DNA of 64,000 nucleotides from Serripes groenlandicus (taxonomy: Eukaryota > Mollusca > Bivalvia > Cardiida > Cardiidae), in the NCBI GenBank assembly GCA_031761405.1, contig JASEVX010000006.1, forward strand, positions 32,293,408 to 32,357,407. Direction: 5' to 3'. The notes under the pieces are model-generated. The model ran no database searches. It had not been told where the DNA came from and saw only the letters and a program-made list of their open reading frames with translations. Position numbers and translations under genes: made by a program. This document shows, piece after piece, positions 1-10,485 of this stretch. How positions within the stretch are numbered: position 1 is the first letter of the stretch; every line of letters starts with the position of its first letter.

Positions 1-13
1 GGGACTCCTTTCT

Positions 14-190
14 TCGTAAATGAGACAAAAAAAACATGTCATAACTAGGTGTTTTTAAACAAACACAATTGTAAAATGTTCAAGACATTTGAATTTTTTT
101 TTTTTCTAATAATAACTCGTCCTCCCATGTCATTTCCGAATAGCTTTTAAAAATATAAGTCGCGGGCTTTTGCCCGGCGACTAATAAACC
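14..190 (+). repeat. Dispersed repeat, inverted partner of 62075-62235
   Basis: This stretch, from the poly-A/T-rich start to the GC hairpin near 162-186, reappears as an imperfect reverse complement near 62.1 kb. Both copies share the hairpin GTCGCGGGC...GCCCGGCGAC, the phrase ATGTCATTTCCGAA and the phrase ATGTTCAAGACATTT. It is most simply a dispersed repeat family present twice in opposite orientation. Confidence 0.6.
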
Positions 191-628
191 ATTTTACCTT
201 ACTTGTGAGCAGAGCAGTACATTTGAGAAAGTTATCTCCGATGTCCTATCGTTGTTTTTACTAGTACGTGAAAGTACGAAGAAGAATTATATAGACATTG
301 ACCAGAATCTGTATTCTTTATAATGTGGTATCTTGTAAAAAGGATGTTGGCCTTTTGGTCAAATGTAAACAGGCGTCTGCAAAGTTTGGAAATTTAATAT
401 TAGTTCGACATCTACGATTGATGACGCTATCATGTATATAGTTGTGCAATGTAAACTGAAATAAACATTAAAGTGTATAACATTGACAAGTGTCCTCATA
501 TCGTATTTTACAAGAAAGGGGGATTTGACCTAGACCGATTGTTATTTTAACATTTCTGGAGCCTTGGACCAGGGACTTCTTAATCGATAGTAGGTTGATT
601 GAATTGTGAATAAGTGCATACAATAAAC

Positions 629-754
629 CTGTTTGGTTTTTTTGTGCCGATTTCAAATCTTCGAAATTATTGTCAGTTTCCTGTTGCCTTTCTTTCAAAG
701 ATCTTGTCGTCTTCTCTCTGAATTCATCTGAAACTTGCAGCTGTTCAATGCCCC
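629..754 (-). CDS. Probable second exon of the HEPN gene
   Basis: A 126-bp minus-strand open segment is flanked by a 3' splice site (TTTGCTTTATAG before 754) and a 5' splice site (CAG|GTTTAT after 629). It encodes a charged, helical stretch (REKTTRSLKERQQETDNN is typical). It enters in phase 1, exactly the phase in which the HEPN exon at 3864-4533 leaves, and its charged helix resembles the tail of that exon. The rest of the gene would lie below position 1. The exon call is inferred from splice signals, phase and composition; no RNA evidence is available. Confidence 0.5.
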
Positions 755-1016
755 CTATAAAGCAAACATATGTTAGCATGTCTAGGATATACATACTGCT
801 CACCCGAATCTTACAAATATTTGCGACTACAATGAACAAAGCTTTGGCTATTTTATTGCAACGTGGCCTGAAATGACTATTAACATAACTCTATCTATTG
901 AATCAAGCCAATTTTTTTTCTTCAGAATGGTACATTTTAAAACATAGATAATTTAAATTATACAGATTGCCGCATTCAAAAACATTCATGTGACATCATT
1001 TTAAAATCCGGCACCT

Positions 1017-2778
1017 AATTTTATGGAACGCCTTTACTGTCTTACTATGTTGTATTGTATTATACGCAGTACATTTTCATGTATACGAGGTACATATTTC
1101 ATTTGACGTGGTACATTTTGCATGATATGCAGTGCATTTTGTATAATATATAGTGGTTATTTAATAATATATAGTGCATAAGTATGAAGATACAGTAGAA
1201 TGACCATTATATAGTGTGCAAACAACGTCATATGCAATACAAACAACATTATATGAAGTCTATTCTTCAATACGTGTGGTGGTACTTTGATTATATGCGG
1301 TGGTTTAAACTTTATACGCAGTGCATTTACATTGGGGATGATCATACTTTCCGGCATTCTCCGGAATTATTTCCGGAAATTACCGAGCATGACAGATAGG
1401 AACATTAACACCGTCTAATCCATTTTAAAAAGGCCTTGTGGAACAATCTTTATGAAAAGTGTACACATTTTCTAAAAAGACGAGATGCAGAATGTCGTCT
1501 ATGCAGACGATCTCTAATTCCTGAAGCAGACAATTCTTGAAATCATTATGGTCAAAGGATAAATTGCTCATCTTGAGAAATTTCTCCATTTGTCACAATG
1601 CGCTCAACCAACCCCTCTTCAATAATTATACTTTCATTTATTAAGAGTTTCTATAGTTTTGCCTTAACGTCATCTGATGCATACTTGTTGTGTTACGAAA
1701 AAGCTTTAAAAATGCGTTTAGGTTACCACTTTATGGTAATGTTTCCTCATAAAAACAACTTTAAATTCCTCAGCAGCTTCTGGAAATAAGGGAAATACAA
1801 TGTAACTTGAAAAGTGATTTACATGATATATTTGATTTTGTCTTTGGGAAAATGCATAACTTTGTTTTTTGCTGAACAATGTAGGTTCAAATCAGCCTGC
1901 ATATTTGCTCTGCTTATCATAATCGTCACACGTTGACTGAAGCTTCTAATACGCATATGTAAGTACATGTAATAATCTACTCCTATAACATAAGCATTCG
2001 AGCTTGTGAGAGGTCATATATTATTGGACTAGTAATATTCAGACTTTAGATCAGACTGCAAATCATGCCGAATGAACAGACCAATCTCGTCTAGAGCGGA
2101 TTCCAGTGCAGACGACGACATTTCTGCCCCTCGTGTATTCAGAACATGTGTACACATTTATTTATAAATTATTCAAGCGCTTTTTTTTAAATTGAGTAAA
2201 CTGTGTAAATGTTTATATCTATCTGTCTGACTCGGTATTTTCCGGATAAATAATTACGGAGAATGCCGGAAAGTATGATCATCCTAATGAAAAATGCACC
2301 CCATATAAAGCTGTTTACACCATGTATACATTAGTATGGACTGAACATATTGCCAAATGCATTGCGTACTATGATCTTTTATGAACACATACATACTAAT
2401 TCACCAGGTATAAAGATACGTGCAGGCACTTCATATATTAAAACATACATCGCATATATTGACTAACATACAACGTATACGTGTAAAACTACTGCATACA
2501 CAAACAAATACACCACATATAATGTCATTTGTACTGCATAGTATATAGTTTGTATTGCACATGACGTTGTTTGTACAACGTATAATGGTTATTCTACTGT
2601 TTAAACACTAGTTTGCACTGCATATTATTCAATAATCGCCACACATAATAGAAAAGGCACTGCATATCATGAATAATGTACCACGTCAAATGAAATATGT
2701 ACCTCATATACGTGAAAATGTACTGCATATAATACAATACAACATACTAAGACAGTAAAGGCGTTCCATATAATTTCA
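1017..2778. mobile_element. Foldback element with long inverted arms
   Basis: The arm at about 1017-1400 (starting TTATGGAACGCC) returns as an imperfect reverse complement at about 2225-2778 (ending GGCGTTCCATATAA). Both arms contain degenerate roughly 30-bp units of the type GTACATTTTGCATGATATGCAGTGC. Both inner ends carry CCGGCATTCTCCGGA-like sequence next to ATGATCATACTTTCC. The loop (1400-2225) has no recognisable protein. The element lies in the intron of the HEPN gene. It fits a non-autonomous foldback DNA transposon; no target duplication was identified. Confidence 0.65.
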
Positions 2779-3863
2779 TAAGTGTATTTTTATAGGTTGC
2801 TCTAAACATTACGCAGTTAAACTTTCTGAGCACAAAGCGTCATTTCTGGAGTCCAAAATTTACCACTAGATATATCAGATTTGTTTATGATTATTAGTAT
2901 CAAATTATTTAAAATCTGAAAGGTAGATTCTGAGACCAGGAATCTGTATTCTACATCCCTGCAGAGACGAATGTGTCATAATACGGACTTATTAGTATAC
3001 AAAATAGGACAAAACTGTAACATCCCTGGTTGCGATGTCGTTATGACAATGACATTGGTTTTACGAGTAGAGTAGCTGTGCATAACTCAAAGGCGAATTT
3101 TCTACACGAAAGATAGATGCCTTCACGATATACAGTGTAAACATAATGAATGACTGGAATGAGTTCACCGTTACTACGTCACTTCCGGTATAATTTACGG
3201 AAATTGCCGATCTTTGTTTTCGTAAATCGCGAGCTAGCTTATTTTAACTCGTGATTTTAAAAGCTTATTAAAGTCATTTTTGGATATTTTCAATAACAAT
3301 TTCTAACACATTAGGTTTATATGATATCCTTACTTATTTATCTCGTATTTGATTGCGTATGTTATGCATGTCCATGCGTTTCATACTTAAAATCATTTAA
3401 GAACTGTATCATACGAGGTGTATTAATAATCTTTTAGACTAGTGTTTTAACTTGAAAATATTGCAAATGTCTTATATCAATTCGTTAACAGAAACAAACT
3501 TTTCAGTTTAAGATATTCATGACCTGAAAGTCGCAAAGTATTTTGTTATTTACACATTGATACCAAATACTTCCAAGAGCGCTACTTAAATTGTAACAAG
3601 AGCATGTCAAGCGAGATCGGAGGCTTAAACATTCTTCGTCCTGAAGAATTTAAAATTCAAAGATCAACGATCATGTAAGATATAATTTCTTCCTTTCATG
3701 CCAGCTACAAAACAGTGTCAGAAAATCATATTTATAACTGTTCGGTTGTCGAAATTTCGTTGTACGTGACTATTGAAACGACCTTCAAGCTCACGAAAAT
3801 GTCTCACAATTATATGGATAACCTTAGTTTATATTTAAATGCCTAAAGGAAAATGATATTTAC

Positions 3864-4533
3864 CTTTTATGTTATCTACGTCGTATTTAATTTCGTTCAC
3901 GCTTCGAATCAACTTTTCTTCACGTTCTTTTGCTTCTTGGTCATATTCAAGTTGCATCTGAAGTAATTCTCTGTATTCCTTTTCAGCCTGCGGGTCCATT
4001 ACACATGACAAATAATTGGCAAAGACTTTGGCGTAGTTTGTTCCAAGACGACCGTCAAATCGTTTGAATAAATCTTTCAGTTCATGGGTGTACCTGAGGA
4101 AATCCTTCTTTGTAAGTGCTGCCTGACTGACATGGCCACACAACGAATTTCTAATTTGACGAATACGTTCTATATCATCTGCTTCTTCGATATCATTTGG
4201 ATCTGGAAAAGCACCCCATCCTTTTGTAGGTGGTTTTAGGTTTGACTTCGAAAGGAGGTTACGAAAGAATATATAAAGAGCAGTTAAGTCGACGTCGGAG
4301 CTGGAAGGAGTTGTTTTCTTTGCGTAGTGATCCGTAAATTTGGCCTTGATGTTATCATGAAGTCTTCGCAATGTTGACAGGTTTGTAACAACAGCAGTTG
4401 GGATATCCGTAGGGGGTATTTTCTGTGATAACATGTCCCATAATGCATCACGACAGAGTTCCACAATAGTACGGCATATTCTTGCATAATTTGTGTTTTC
4501 TTCAGTATATGTTTTATAGGGCTTACTAGCCAT
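3864..4533 (-). CDS. HEPN (DZIP3-type) domain protein, first coding exon
   Basis: The reading frame starts at ATG 4533 and gives about 223 residues up to a splice donor (AAAAG|GTAAAT) at 3863. Residues about 85-180 match my knowledge of the DZIP3-type HEPN domain: a helix with LTALYIFFRNLL, a GWG turn at 105-107, and RNSLCGH at 128-134, which fits the catalytic R-N-x4-H motif of HEPN ribonucleases. Residues 182-223 are a charged coiled-coil-like tail. In bivalves such domains often head large proteins with NTPase or Death modules, so an RNA-cleaving or immune-signalling role is possible but inferred. The exon ends in phase 1, matching the exon at 629-754. Later exons are outside the window. 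Confidence 0.7.
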
Positions 4534-5475
4534 ATTAATCCAATTGCGCTGTTGGATCAGGTTTTCAATGGTTCTTCAACTGTATAACATTAATTTCGTA
4601 AGTACATAGTTTGCATCCCCTAAAATGTAAATAAATTGAAATACTTTGCCTTACTGTCTAAGGGATTATGAAGTATATGATACACATGTTGTAGATTTAC
4701 AAGTTGCAATTTTCATGATACATTTATGCAATAAAAATACAAGATAGACCGGTATAAAATGTATTTAAAGTCACAGTCGGATATAAAAAGAATTATATAA
4801 CCCCGATGGAAATTTACGCAGACCAATATAGTGAAAGTTAATTGTACTTGTTGTGTCGCCTGTCCTGTATTAACTTTATTTAATTTTGCTAAAAAAAATG
4901 TCACAACTTAGTTAATTGGTTTCTTCGATCAGTATTTCTTTATTATCATTTTCACAAGCATATTCCGATTATATTTGGATATTTAAGTAATTGTTTTGGT
5001 CGTATATGGTATAAATACTTAAATTAGTCAATTATGCAACAGCAAAATCTATACATACCATATTGGCCATAGAACTTCCAGAGTGCGTCAAACATAAACT
5101 ATGTTAAAATATATAACCATATCCTCCGAGCTGAACATGCGATATATTTTACTTTTGTCTAACTATGTGGTACGTTCAGTGGCATTTAACGCTGTCTCTA
5201 ATTACAGCCTTTTCAATTCAGGTACGAACCGTTACAAACTGCTTCACTGAATTTAAGTACGATATCGCTTATTATGTATAAAGGATATACGAATGTCGTC
5301 AGTTATTGTTATGCCTTTTGTTTCTTTAAACTTGCTATAAACTTGAAGTTTTTATGCAATAATATATATTGTTTATTTAACACATGCGCATTCGCAGTTT
5401 ACAACGGTATATGGGCTGCAACTCTGTATGTTGCTGTGTATTTCGATCCCGATTCCAAACACCAATATATGTTTT
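4534..5475. other. AT-rich intergenic, no feature seen
   Basis: No coding pattern, RNA gene or repeat family was recognised here. The short open frames lack splice context or known motifs. Confidence 0.5.
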
Positions 5476-6440
5476 ACAAAGATTTATTTTCCTTTTTGCA
5501 TGATTTACATACTTTTAGAGATAATTTTTGTTTCCGTAAGGGAGCAACATAGGCTGAATCTTGTTTGGAATGATTGACAAGTGTAAAGAGTTTTTCAGAG
5601 TAAGGTTTAGGGGTTTGATGATCGAAAGACACATTGTAGCTAGTCTTTTTATTTTTTGACTGACCCAAGAACGGTTATTTCTGCTGCTAGTCGTAGAGGG
5701 GATACATTTGTTTCAGATAGAAGTGAGAGTAGAATAAAAATCATCTAACAGTTGTTCAACATTGAGGGATGACTATTTACCACATTCAAGCATATCCTGA
5801 TGGTCAAGATCCAATACCTGCTTAACCCAGTCCTAGTTTGCTGTACGTGGTTTCTGAAAAAGGACTCTTGCAGAAGTGTTAAGTTGAATTTGAACAATTT
5901 TATTGTTACTTATACCTGGAAGAATACTAACTCTTGTCATTTGTAGCAAAGCAAATATCAAGTATATTTTACGCTCGGGATGGTAGGGTTATTGTTTGAG
6001 TAAGATTTTAGTCATTAAGAATTTCAATAATTTGATTGTAAAATGAGGGATGTTTGCAGTCAGCGGAGGGCAGAGTTGGTCCAAGTCCACCTTTGACAAG
6101 TTGAAGTCTCCAGCAACCCAGATGTTGCAGTTTAGTTTGCTGGCTTTATTTAGGGATTGGAACATTCATCCCAGATATGCTGGTCAAGCTCATTGGGTTT
6201 ATAATATGCTCCAATGAGAAGAGATTTTCTACAAAATATGTTTAGCTTTATCCATAAATCTTCACAGTATAAAAATATATTTAATTTCCTGTGCAACTAT
6301 ATCGTTTCTAACAGCAATGAACATCCCGCCCCCAATTTGTCCAACCCTATCTCTGCGAAATGGTGTATAACCTTGGTCTAGGTTGAACATTTATTATCAT
6401 AGTCTTTGAGTTTTAGTTAAGATTCTGTTCCAAGTACTAC

Positions 6441-6614
6441 TGTAACGGGGACGGGATATAGGTATACATATCAATTATACAGCCTTGCTGTGGAAGCCGG
6501 CTTTTATAGCGACGTTGGTAGAGTGGTTAACCTTTTATTTTCAGCTAAGCAACGTTCATCGCGGTTAGAGCCTGGATGGTTGATCAGCCATGGCTTAACC
6601 CGGTACACGTTACA
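6441..6614 (+). repeat. TRIM left LTR
   Basis: TG...CA bounded 174-bp repeat. Positions 6542-6585 read AGCTAAGCAACG...GGTTAGAGCCTGGATGG, resembling the A-box and C-box region of 5S rRNA (AAGCTAAGCAG... GGTTAGTACTTGGATGG). Confidence 0.8.
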
Positions 6615-6616
6615 AA

Positions 6617-6632
6617 TGGTGGCAGCGGTGGG
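6617..6632 (+). promoter_or_regulatory. TRIM primer binding site, tRNA-Leu type
   Basis: TGGTGGCAGCGGTGGG lies two bases after the left LTR. It is complementary to a 3' end CCCACCGCTGCCACCA, which matches the 3' terminus of animal tRNA-Leu as I know it. Confidence 0.75.
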
Positions 6633-6745
6633 ATTTTGGGTTGCTATCGCCATCATCACCGGACCCCGGTGGTTCCCAATGATCTTACAGAGACTCCGCT
6701 CTGGTGTACTGCTTTTGTTCAGGTGTGTGTCTTCGGGTCGAAGTT

Positions 6746-6764
6746 AAGAGAAAAGAGGGAGAAA
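6746..6764 (+). promoter_or_regulatory. TRIM polypurine tract
   Basis: A run of 19 purines (AAGAGAAAAGAGGGAGAAA) directly abuts the TG of the right LTR, the usual plus-strand primer position. Confidence 0.8.
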
Positions 6765-6943
6765 TGTAACGGGAACGTGATATAGTTATACATATCACTT
6801 CTACAGCCTTGGTGTGAAAGCCGGCTTTTATAGCGACGTTGGTAGAGTGGTTGATATTTCCTTTAAGTTAGCCTAAGCAACGTTAATCGCGATTAGTGCC
6901 TGGATGGGTGACCCGCGATGGCTTAACTCCGGTACACGCTACA
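6765..6943 (+). repeat. TRIM right LTR
   Basis: 179-bp copy of the terminal repeat. The 5S-like block is at 6870-6912 (CCTAAGCAACG ... GATTAGTGCCTGGATGGGTGACC). Here the C-box core TGGATGGGTGACC is complete. Confidence 0.8.
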
Positions 6944-7475
6944 CTACATTATGTTTTGTAGATTGAATAAGGTTTTCATAATCATTCTTTTTTTGTCTAC
7001 AAGTGATCGGCAGTTTACAACTAGAACTAGAAACATTTGCAACATAGACCTACGAGTTTTGAAAAAATATTCTTCTTAGCTTAGAAAGTGTGACATTTGA
7101 GGGTTAAAACTGGTTGATTTACACGGAAACGAAGGAGGAATTTAATTGGTGTATTGTGACCTTAAGAGACCATATATGTGAACTTTTTCTAGATTTTGAC
7201 ACAATTATGCCCCTTTTTGGACATAGAATAAATGTTGGTTAATCAAACAGATCATCTTTTTATTCTTCATGATCATCTTTAAGTTCTTAAAAACCCTCTT
7301 CTCAATCGGAACACTGTTTTGGTAGCGGATAGAATCCTTACCAAGAAAGTCAAACTCCATAATATTTTGTTTGCCGTCTTGTTATAGATGTAGTTTGACA
7401 TGTTCAAAACGCAGGGAACAACAAACAACAGTGTCTGCTGTCTCTCCCTCGTCATTTTCGTTACCAGCTCTCAGG

Positions 7476-7795
7476 GCAAGCTGTAAACATTATAATGAAC
7501 AACACTAAACATAAGGCTGTAAACCTTATAATGAATGACACTAAACATAAGGCTGTAAACCTTATAATAAATGACACTAAACATAAGGCTGTACACATTA
7601 TAATGAATGACACTAAACATAAGGCTGTAAACATTATAATGAATGACACTAAACATAAGGCTGTAAACATTATAATGAATTCACTAAACATAAGGCTGTA
7701 AACATTATAATGAATGACACTAAACATAAGGCTGTAAACATTATAATGAATGGCACTAAACATAAGGCTGTAAACATTATAATGAACGACACAAC
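7476..7795. repeat. 36-bp tandem array, about 9 units
   Basis: Nearly identical 36-bp units (core CATAAGGCTGTAAACATTAT) are repeated head to tail. Because 36 is divisible by three, several frames stay open and give repeated 12-residue peptides. These are by-products of the array and not support for a gene. Confidence 0.9.
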
Positions 7796-7841
7796 TTATC
7801 AATTGAAATTAAGTATTTAACAAATATTATTTGTTGGTTCT

Positions 7842-7905
7842 ATTGGGGTTTACTCTATTTCAAACATTTGTTCAGTTAAATCATGGCAACAGTTCATCCC
7901 CCCCA
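7842..7905 (-). repeat. SINE 3' tail fragment
   Basis: The sequence GGGGTTTACTCTATTTCAAACA...TCATGGCAACAGTTCA matches, in the same orientation, the tail part of the complete SINE at 9262-9487. It begins right beside the possible donor of the Ser-rich exon. Confidence 0.6.
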
Positions 7906-7914
7906 CATGTTTAC

Positions 7915-8495
7915 TTGAGCTAGATGAACTGTGCTTGTGACTGCTACTTGAACTGTGCCTGTGTTCTTTATCTTTATCCCTGTGTTTTCATCTTTAGATT
8001 TATGGTCCGAAGAAGAGTGTTTACTGGAACTGGAGCTGTGCTTATGTTTGTCTGATGAACTGCTACTGTGACTTTTATCCTTGCTAGTGGAGCTGTGATG
8101 CTTATCTTTATCGCGACTGCTGCTGCTATAACTGTGGTGCTTGTCCTTGCTGGAACTTGACAAACTCCCATCTTTCTGTTTGTCTTTGGAACTTGAATGA
8201 CCATATTTATCACTAGAGTGTCCATCCTTATGCTTGCTGCTGCTACCACTACTTGAGCTGTGCTTATGTGAGCTAGAACTGGAATGGCCATCCCTGTGCT
8301 TGCTGGATGAGCTTGAAGAATGATGCTTAGAGCTTGAACTGTGCTTCTTATCTGAGCTTGAACTGTGTTTTGATGAAGAGTGCTTGTCTTTGTCATGAGA
8401 TTTGTCTTGCTTTGAACTGCTCGATTCCTCTGGGAAACCATTTTGTTTGTTTTGGTCTATATGGTTCAAGACATCACCATTGAGACTGCCTTTTG
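7915..8495 (-). CDS. Third exon of Ser/Lys/His-rich protein gene (topoisomerase-I-tail-like), frame broken
   Basis: A minus-strand exon follows a 3' splice site (ATCTATTTACAG before 8495) and enters in phase 1, matching the exon at 10035-10068. It encodes GSLNGDVLNHIDQNKQNG followed by about 150 residues of SSSSKH, KDKH and HSSSS repeats. Low-complexity tails of this composition occur at the N-terminus of animal DNA topoisomerase I, and they also occur in splicing-related proteins, so the identity is tentative. Near 7978 the Ser/Lys/His pattern jumps to another frame, indicating a small indel. A possible donor (CTCAA|GTAAAC) is at 7914. No catalytic exons were found downstream. Confidence 0.45.
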
Positions 8496-8929
8496 CTGTA
8501 AATAGATTAAAAACTGCCACTGTGATCAACTATTTATTTAATTATTATATGGGTTTTTTAAAAAAGCACACAAAAACAACAGGTCCATCAACTTTGTTAA
8601 TGGCAGTGGGTGTGCATTTCAGTCCAAATTTTTGAGAAACAATCAAAGTGGACCTAAATTTCCATTTGTCATAAAAATTAACATTTTTGAGAAACAATGA
8701 AAGTGGACATAAATTTCTATTTCTGTCATAAAATTAACATAATTTGGAACACAACTGCCCGATATTCTAGGAATTAATTAGACATGGCATTGTATAATGC
8801 ATGTTAAATTACAGCCGCCCATAGATAACTTTCAAGGGGCTATTGGAAAGGATATAATTTTGTCAGACTGAAAATTGAATACTGTTTTGTGCATATCCTA
8901 CCATCATACCATCGCATGTTAACGAGAAC

Positions 8930-9115
8930 GCGATGGAAGGCTAGTAGGATGATAGGATGGTAGGATGGTAGGATGGTAGGATAGTAGGATGCTAGGATGG
9001 TAGGACAGTAGGATGGCGATGGTAGGACAGTAGGACAGTAGGATGGCGATAGTAGGACAGTAGGATGGTGATAGTAGGACAGTAGGATGGCAATATGTCC
9101 ATCCTACTATCCTAC
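8930..9115. repeat. GGTAGGAT minisatellite with inverted ends
   Basis: Degenerate 8-11-bp units (GGTAGGAT, AGTAGGACAGTAGGATGGCGAT) run on the plus strand. The flanks at about 8899-8920 and 9095-9120 carry the complementary sense (CATCCTACCATC), so the array can fold on itself. Confidence 0.8.
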
Positions 9116-9261
9116 CATCGCCAGACGAACTGTCGCTCTACCACCGCACCACTGTCTTTCACAACTTTGATTCAAAATCAGGATTCCTTGAATAAATTGT
9201 AAAAGATCTTTATGACACATTGTGTCACCTGCAGATAGATATCATTTCCCATTTATAAATG

Positions 9262-9487
9262 TATTTATTTATAGGGGTTTTACGCCGCTTTCAACATTAT
9301 TTCAGTTATATCACGGCAAAAGTTCAATTATTTATGATCCCTTGGTAAACATACCAGTACTAGGCTAGAAAATGTGGCTTGCCCAAGCGCACTCCACCAT
9401 GACCGAAGTGCTGCGACCAGGGATCGAACCCCGGGACACCCCGTTTCGAAATCCCCGAAGCTAACCACTCGACCACAGCGGATTCCT
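9262..9487 (-). repeat. tRNA-derived SINE, complete
   Basis: Read on the minus strand, it starts with a tRNA-like head (9410-9482) that has an A box (TGGTCGAGTGGTTA) and a B box (GGTTCGATCCC). A body with GGTGGAGTGCGCTTGG and CTAGTACTGGTATGTTTACC follows, and it ends in GTTGAAAGCGGCGTAAAA plus AAATAAAT. The copy at 34781 shares head and body. Confidence 0.8.
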
Positions 9488-9599
9488 TTTATAAATGTAT
9501 CAATCTATGGAAGTGATAAGGTATAAACCAGGGAAAGAAATATTATTAACGGAGGATCAGAGCTCTAACTAAGGGGCGTTTTGCATGTTCAAAAATCCT

Positions 9600-9692
9600 T
9601 ATTTGACCCTCTAATCCTATGTTGGTATCAAAGGAATCGTCTCACTAAGATGATTCTTTTGAGTACCCACAACATAGGGTTTGCTTTAATAA
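9600..9692. repeat. Short palindromic repeat, copy 1
   Basis: ATCCTATGTTG...GATTCTTTTGAGTACCCACAACATAGGGTTT forms an imperfect hairpin. A sister copy lies at 31618-31702. Confidence 0.55.
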
Positions 9693-10034
9693 TAAGAGAG
9701 AAATTGTGGAAAAAAGAGCATAATACCCTTCCTTATGATCTGGACCTCTGGAGGATAATAAAATATGTGTCACTGTGGAAGAACTTTGGTAAAAGAGAAA
9801 ATGATTGAACAGAAAAAGTATCAAACTTGTTATTTTGTGGGGAAAAAAGTCATCAAATCAATATTTAAATAAAAAAAAGTTTGAATACAAAGTTTTACAA
9901 CAATAATGTTGAATTGTTATTCAAAATTTGCGCTAGACTTTATATATTTTGATTTCTCGATTTTTTTATTACTGCAAAGTCGCAATGTCGAAAAAATTCT
10001 AAGTTCTCACAACAAAAAAGGTCATGTTTCATAC

Positions 10035-10068
10035 CAGATATCTCGCCATCAGCTCCATTTCCAGCTCC
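10035..10068 (-). CDS. Second exon of the Ser/Lys/His-rich gene
   Basis: A 34-bp minus-strand exon sits between an acceptor (TGTATATTTTAG) and a donor (TCTG|GTATGA). It encodes GAGNGADGEIS. It enters in phase 0 and leaves in phase 1, matching the neighbours at 10336-10368 and 7915-8495. It is very short, so the call rests on splice signals and phase. Confidence 0.45.
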
Positions 10069-10335
10069 CTAAAATATACAAAATACAGAAAATTACCAAA
10101 AGAATAAATATCAATCTTTATATTTAAAAATCGACCTCTCATAGCGATACAATTAATTTTTGAAATTGCCGTCAGGCGGTATTTGCAGCGTGGACTTAGA
10201 AAATTTTCGGCCATTTTGGACATAGCCATTTTCAAGATGAAAATCACGCCGAACATTCCCATGATAACCGCTGAAAGTACAGAATGGAATGATAAAATTG
10301 AGGTGTAAAAATTAAAAATGTTCAAATAAACTTAC

Positions 10336-10368
10336 TTCATCGCGATTAGATGCTTCATCAACATCCAT
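10336..10368 (-). CDS. First coding exon of the Ser/Lys/His-rich gene
   Basis: ATG at 10368 opens MDVDEASNRDE and is followed immediately by a consensus donor GTAAGT (10335 downwards). The acidic start, the phase-compatible second exon and the promoter motifs about 90-120 bp upstream support a true first exon. Confidence 0.5.
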
Positions 10369-10455
10369 AACGTATTCTTTTCAAAATTTCTTTCTGACCT
10401 CGTAGAACAATAAAGAGAAATGTGCTGAAACGGCCAAGTCGGTAAGCTGATGCAG

Positions 10456-10485
10456 TGCGCATGCTCGAGTGACGTTGTTTATTGG
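10456..10485 (-). promoter_or_regulatory. TATA-less promoter motifs upstream of the 10368 start
   Basis: Within 30 bp lie an NRF-1-like TGCGCATGC (10456-10464), a CRE half TGACGT (10470-10475) and an inverted CCAAT box (10481-10485). This combination is typical of housekeeping promoters. It is placed 88-117 bp upstream of the proposed ATG. Confidence 0.4.

Larger units (their letters stand above)
6441..6943 (+). mobile_element. TRIM: miniature LTR retrotransposon with 5S-like promoter blocks
   Basis: Two similar terminal repeats (6441-6614 and 6765-6943), both TGTAACGGG...ACA, flank an internal region of 150 bp. That region starts with a primer binding site (6617-6632) and ends with a 19-nt pure purine tract (6746-6764). 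A 4-bp duplication CTAC flanks the element (6437-6440, 6944-6947), and the host LINE frame resumes on both sides. There is no gag or pol, so it must rely on proteins from another element. The LTRs differ at a number of sites, so the insertion is not recent. Confidence 0.85.
5480..7050 (-). pseudogene. Decayed non-LTR retrotransposon endonuclease (CR1/L2/Jockey-like)
   Basis: Minus-strand fragments in order spell an APE-type endonuclease: NCRSLVDK near 7010, LGTES near 6430 (the usual Trp codon after it is now TAA), PFRRDRVGQIGGGMFIAVRN near 6330-6360, GAYYKPNELDQHIW near 6180-6210, and GDFNL near 6100. These are hallmark blocks of LINE endonucleases (ETWL, GGG-FI, YRP, GDFN). The linker NKCIPSTTSS...KIKRL follows at 5640-5720. 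Stops and frame changes occur throughout, and the reverse transcriptase is missing. The fragment is interrupted at 6441-6943 by a TRIM. Confidence 0.75.

Noticed and set aside
7471..7802. Repetitive open frames on both strands
   Set aside because: They exist only because the 36-bp unit is a multiple of three without stops.
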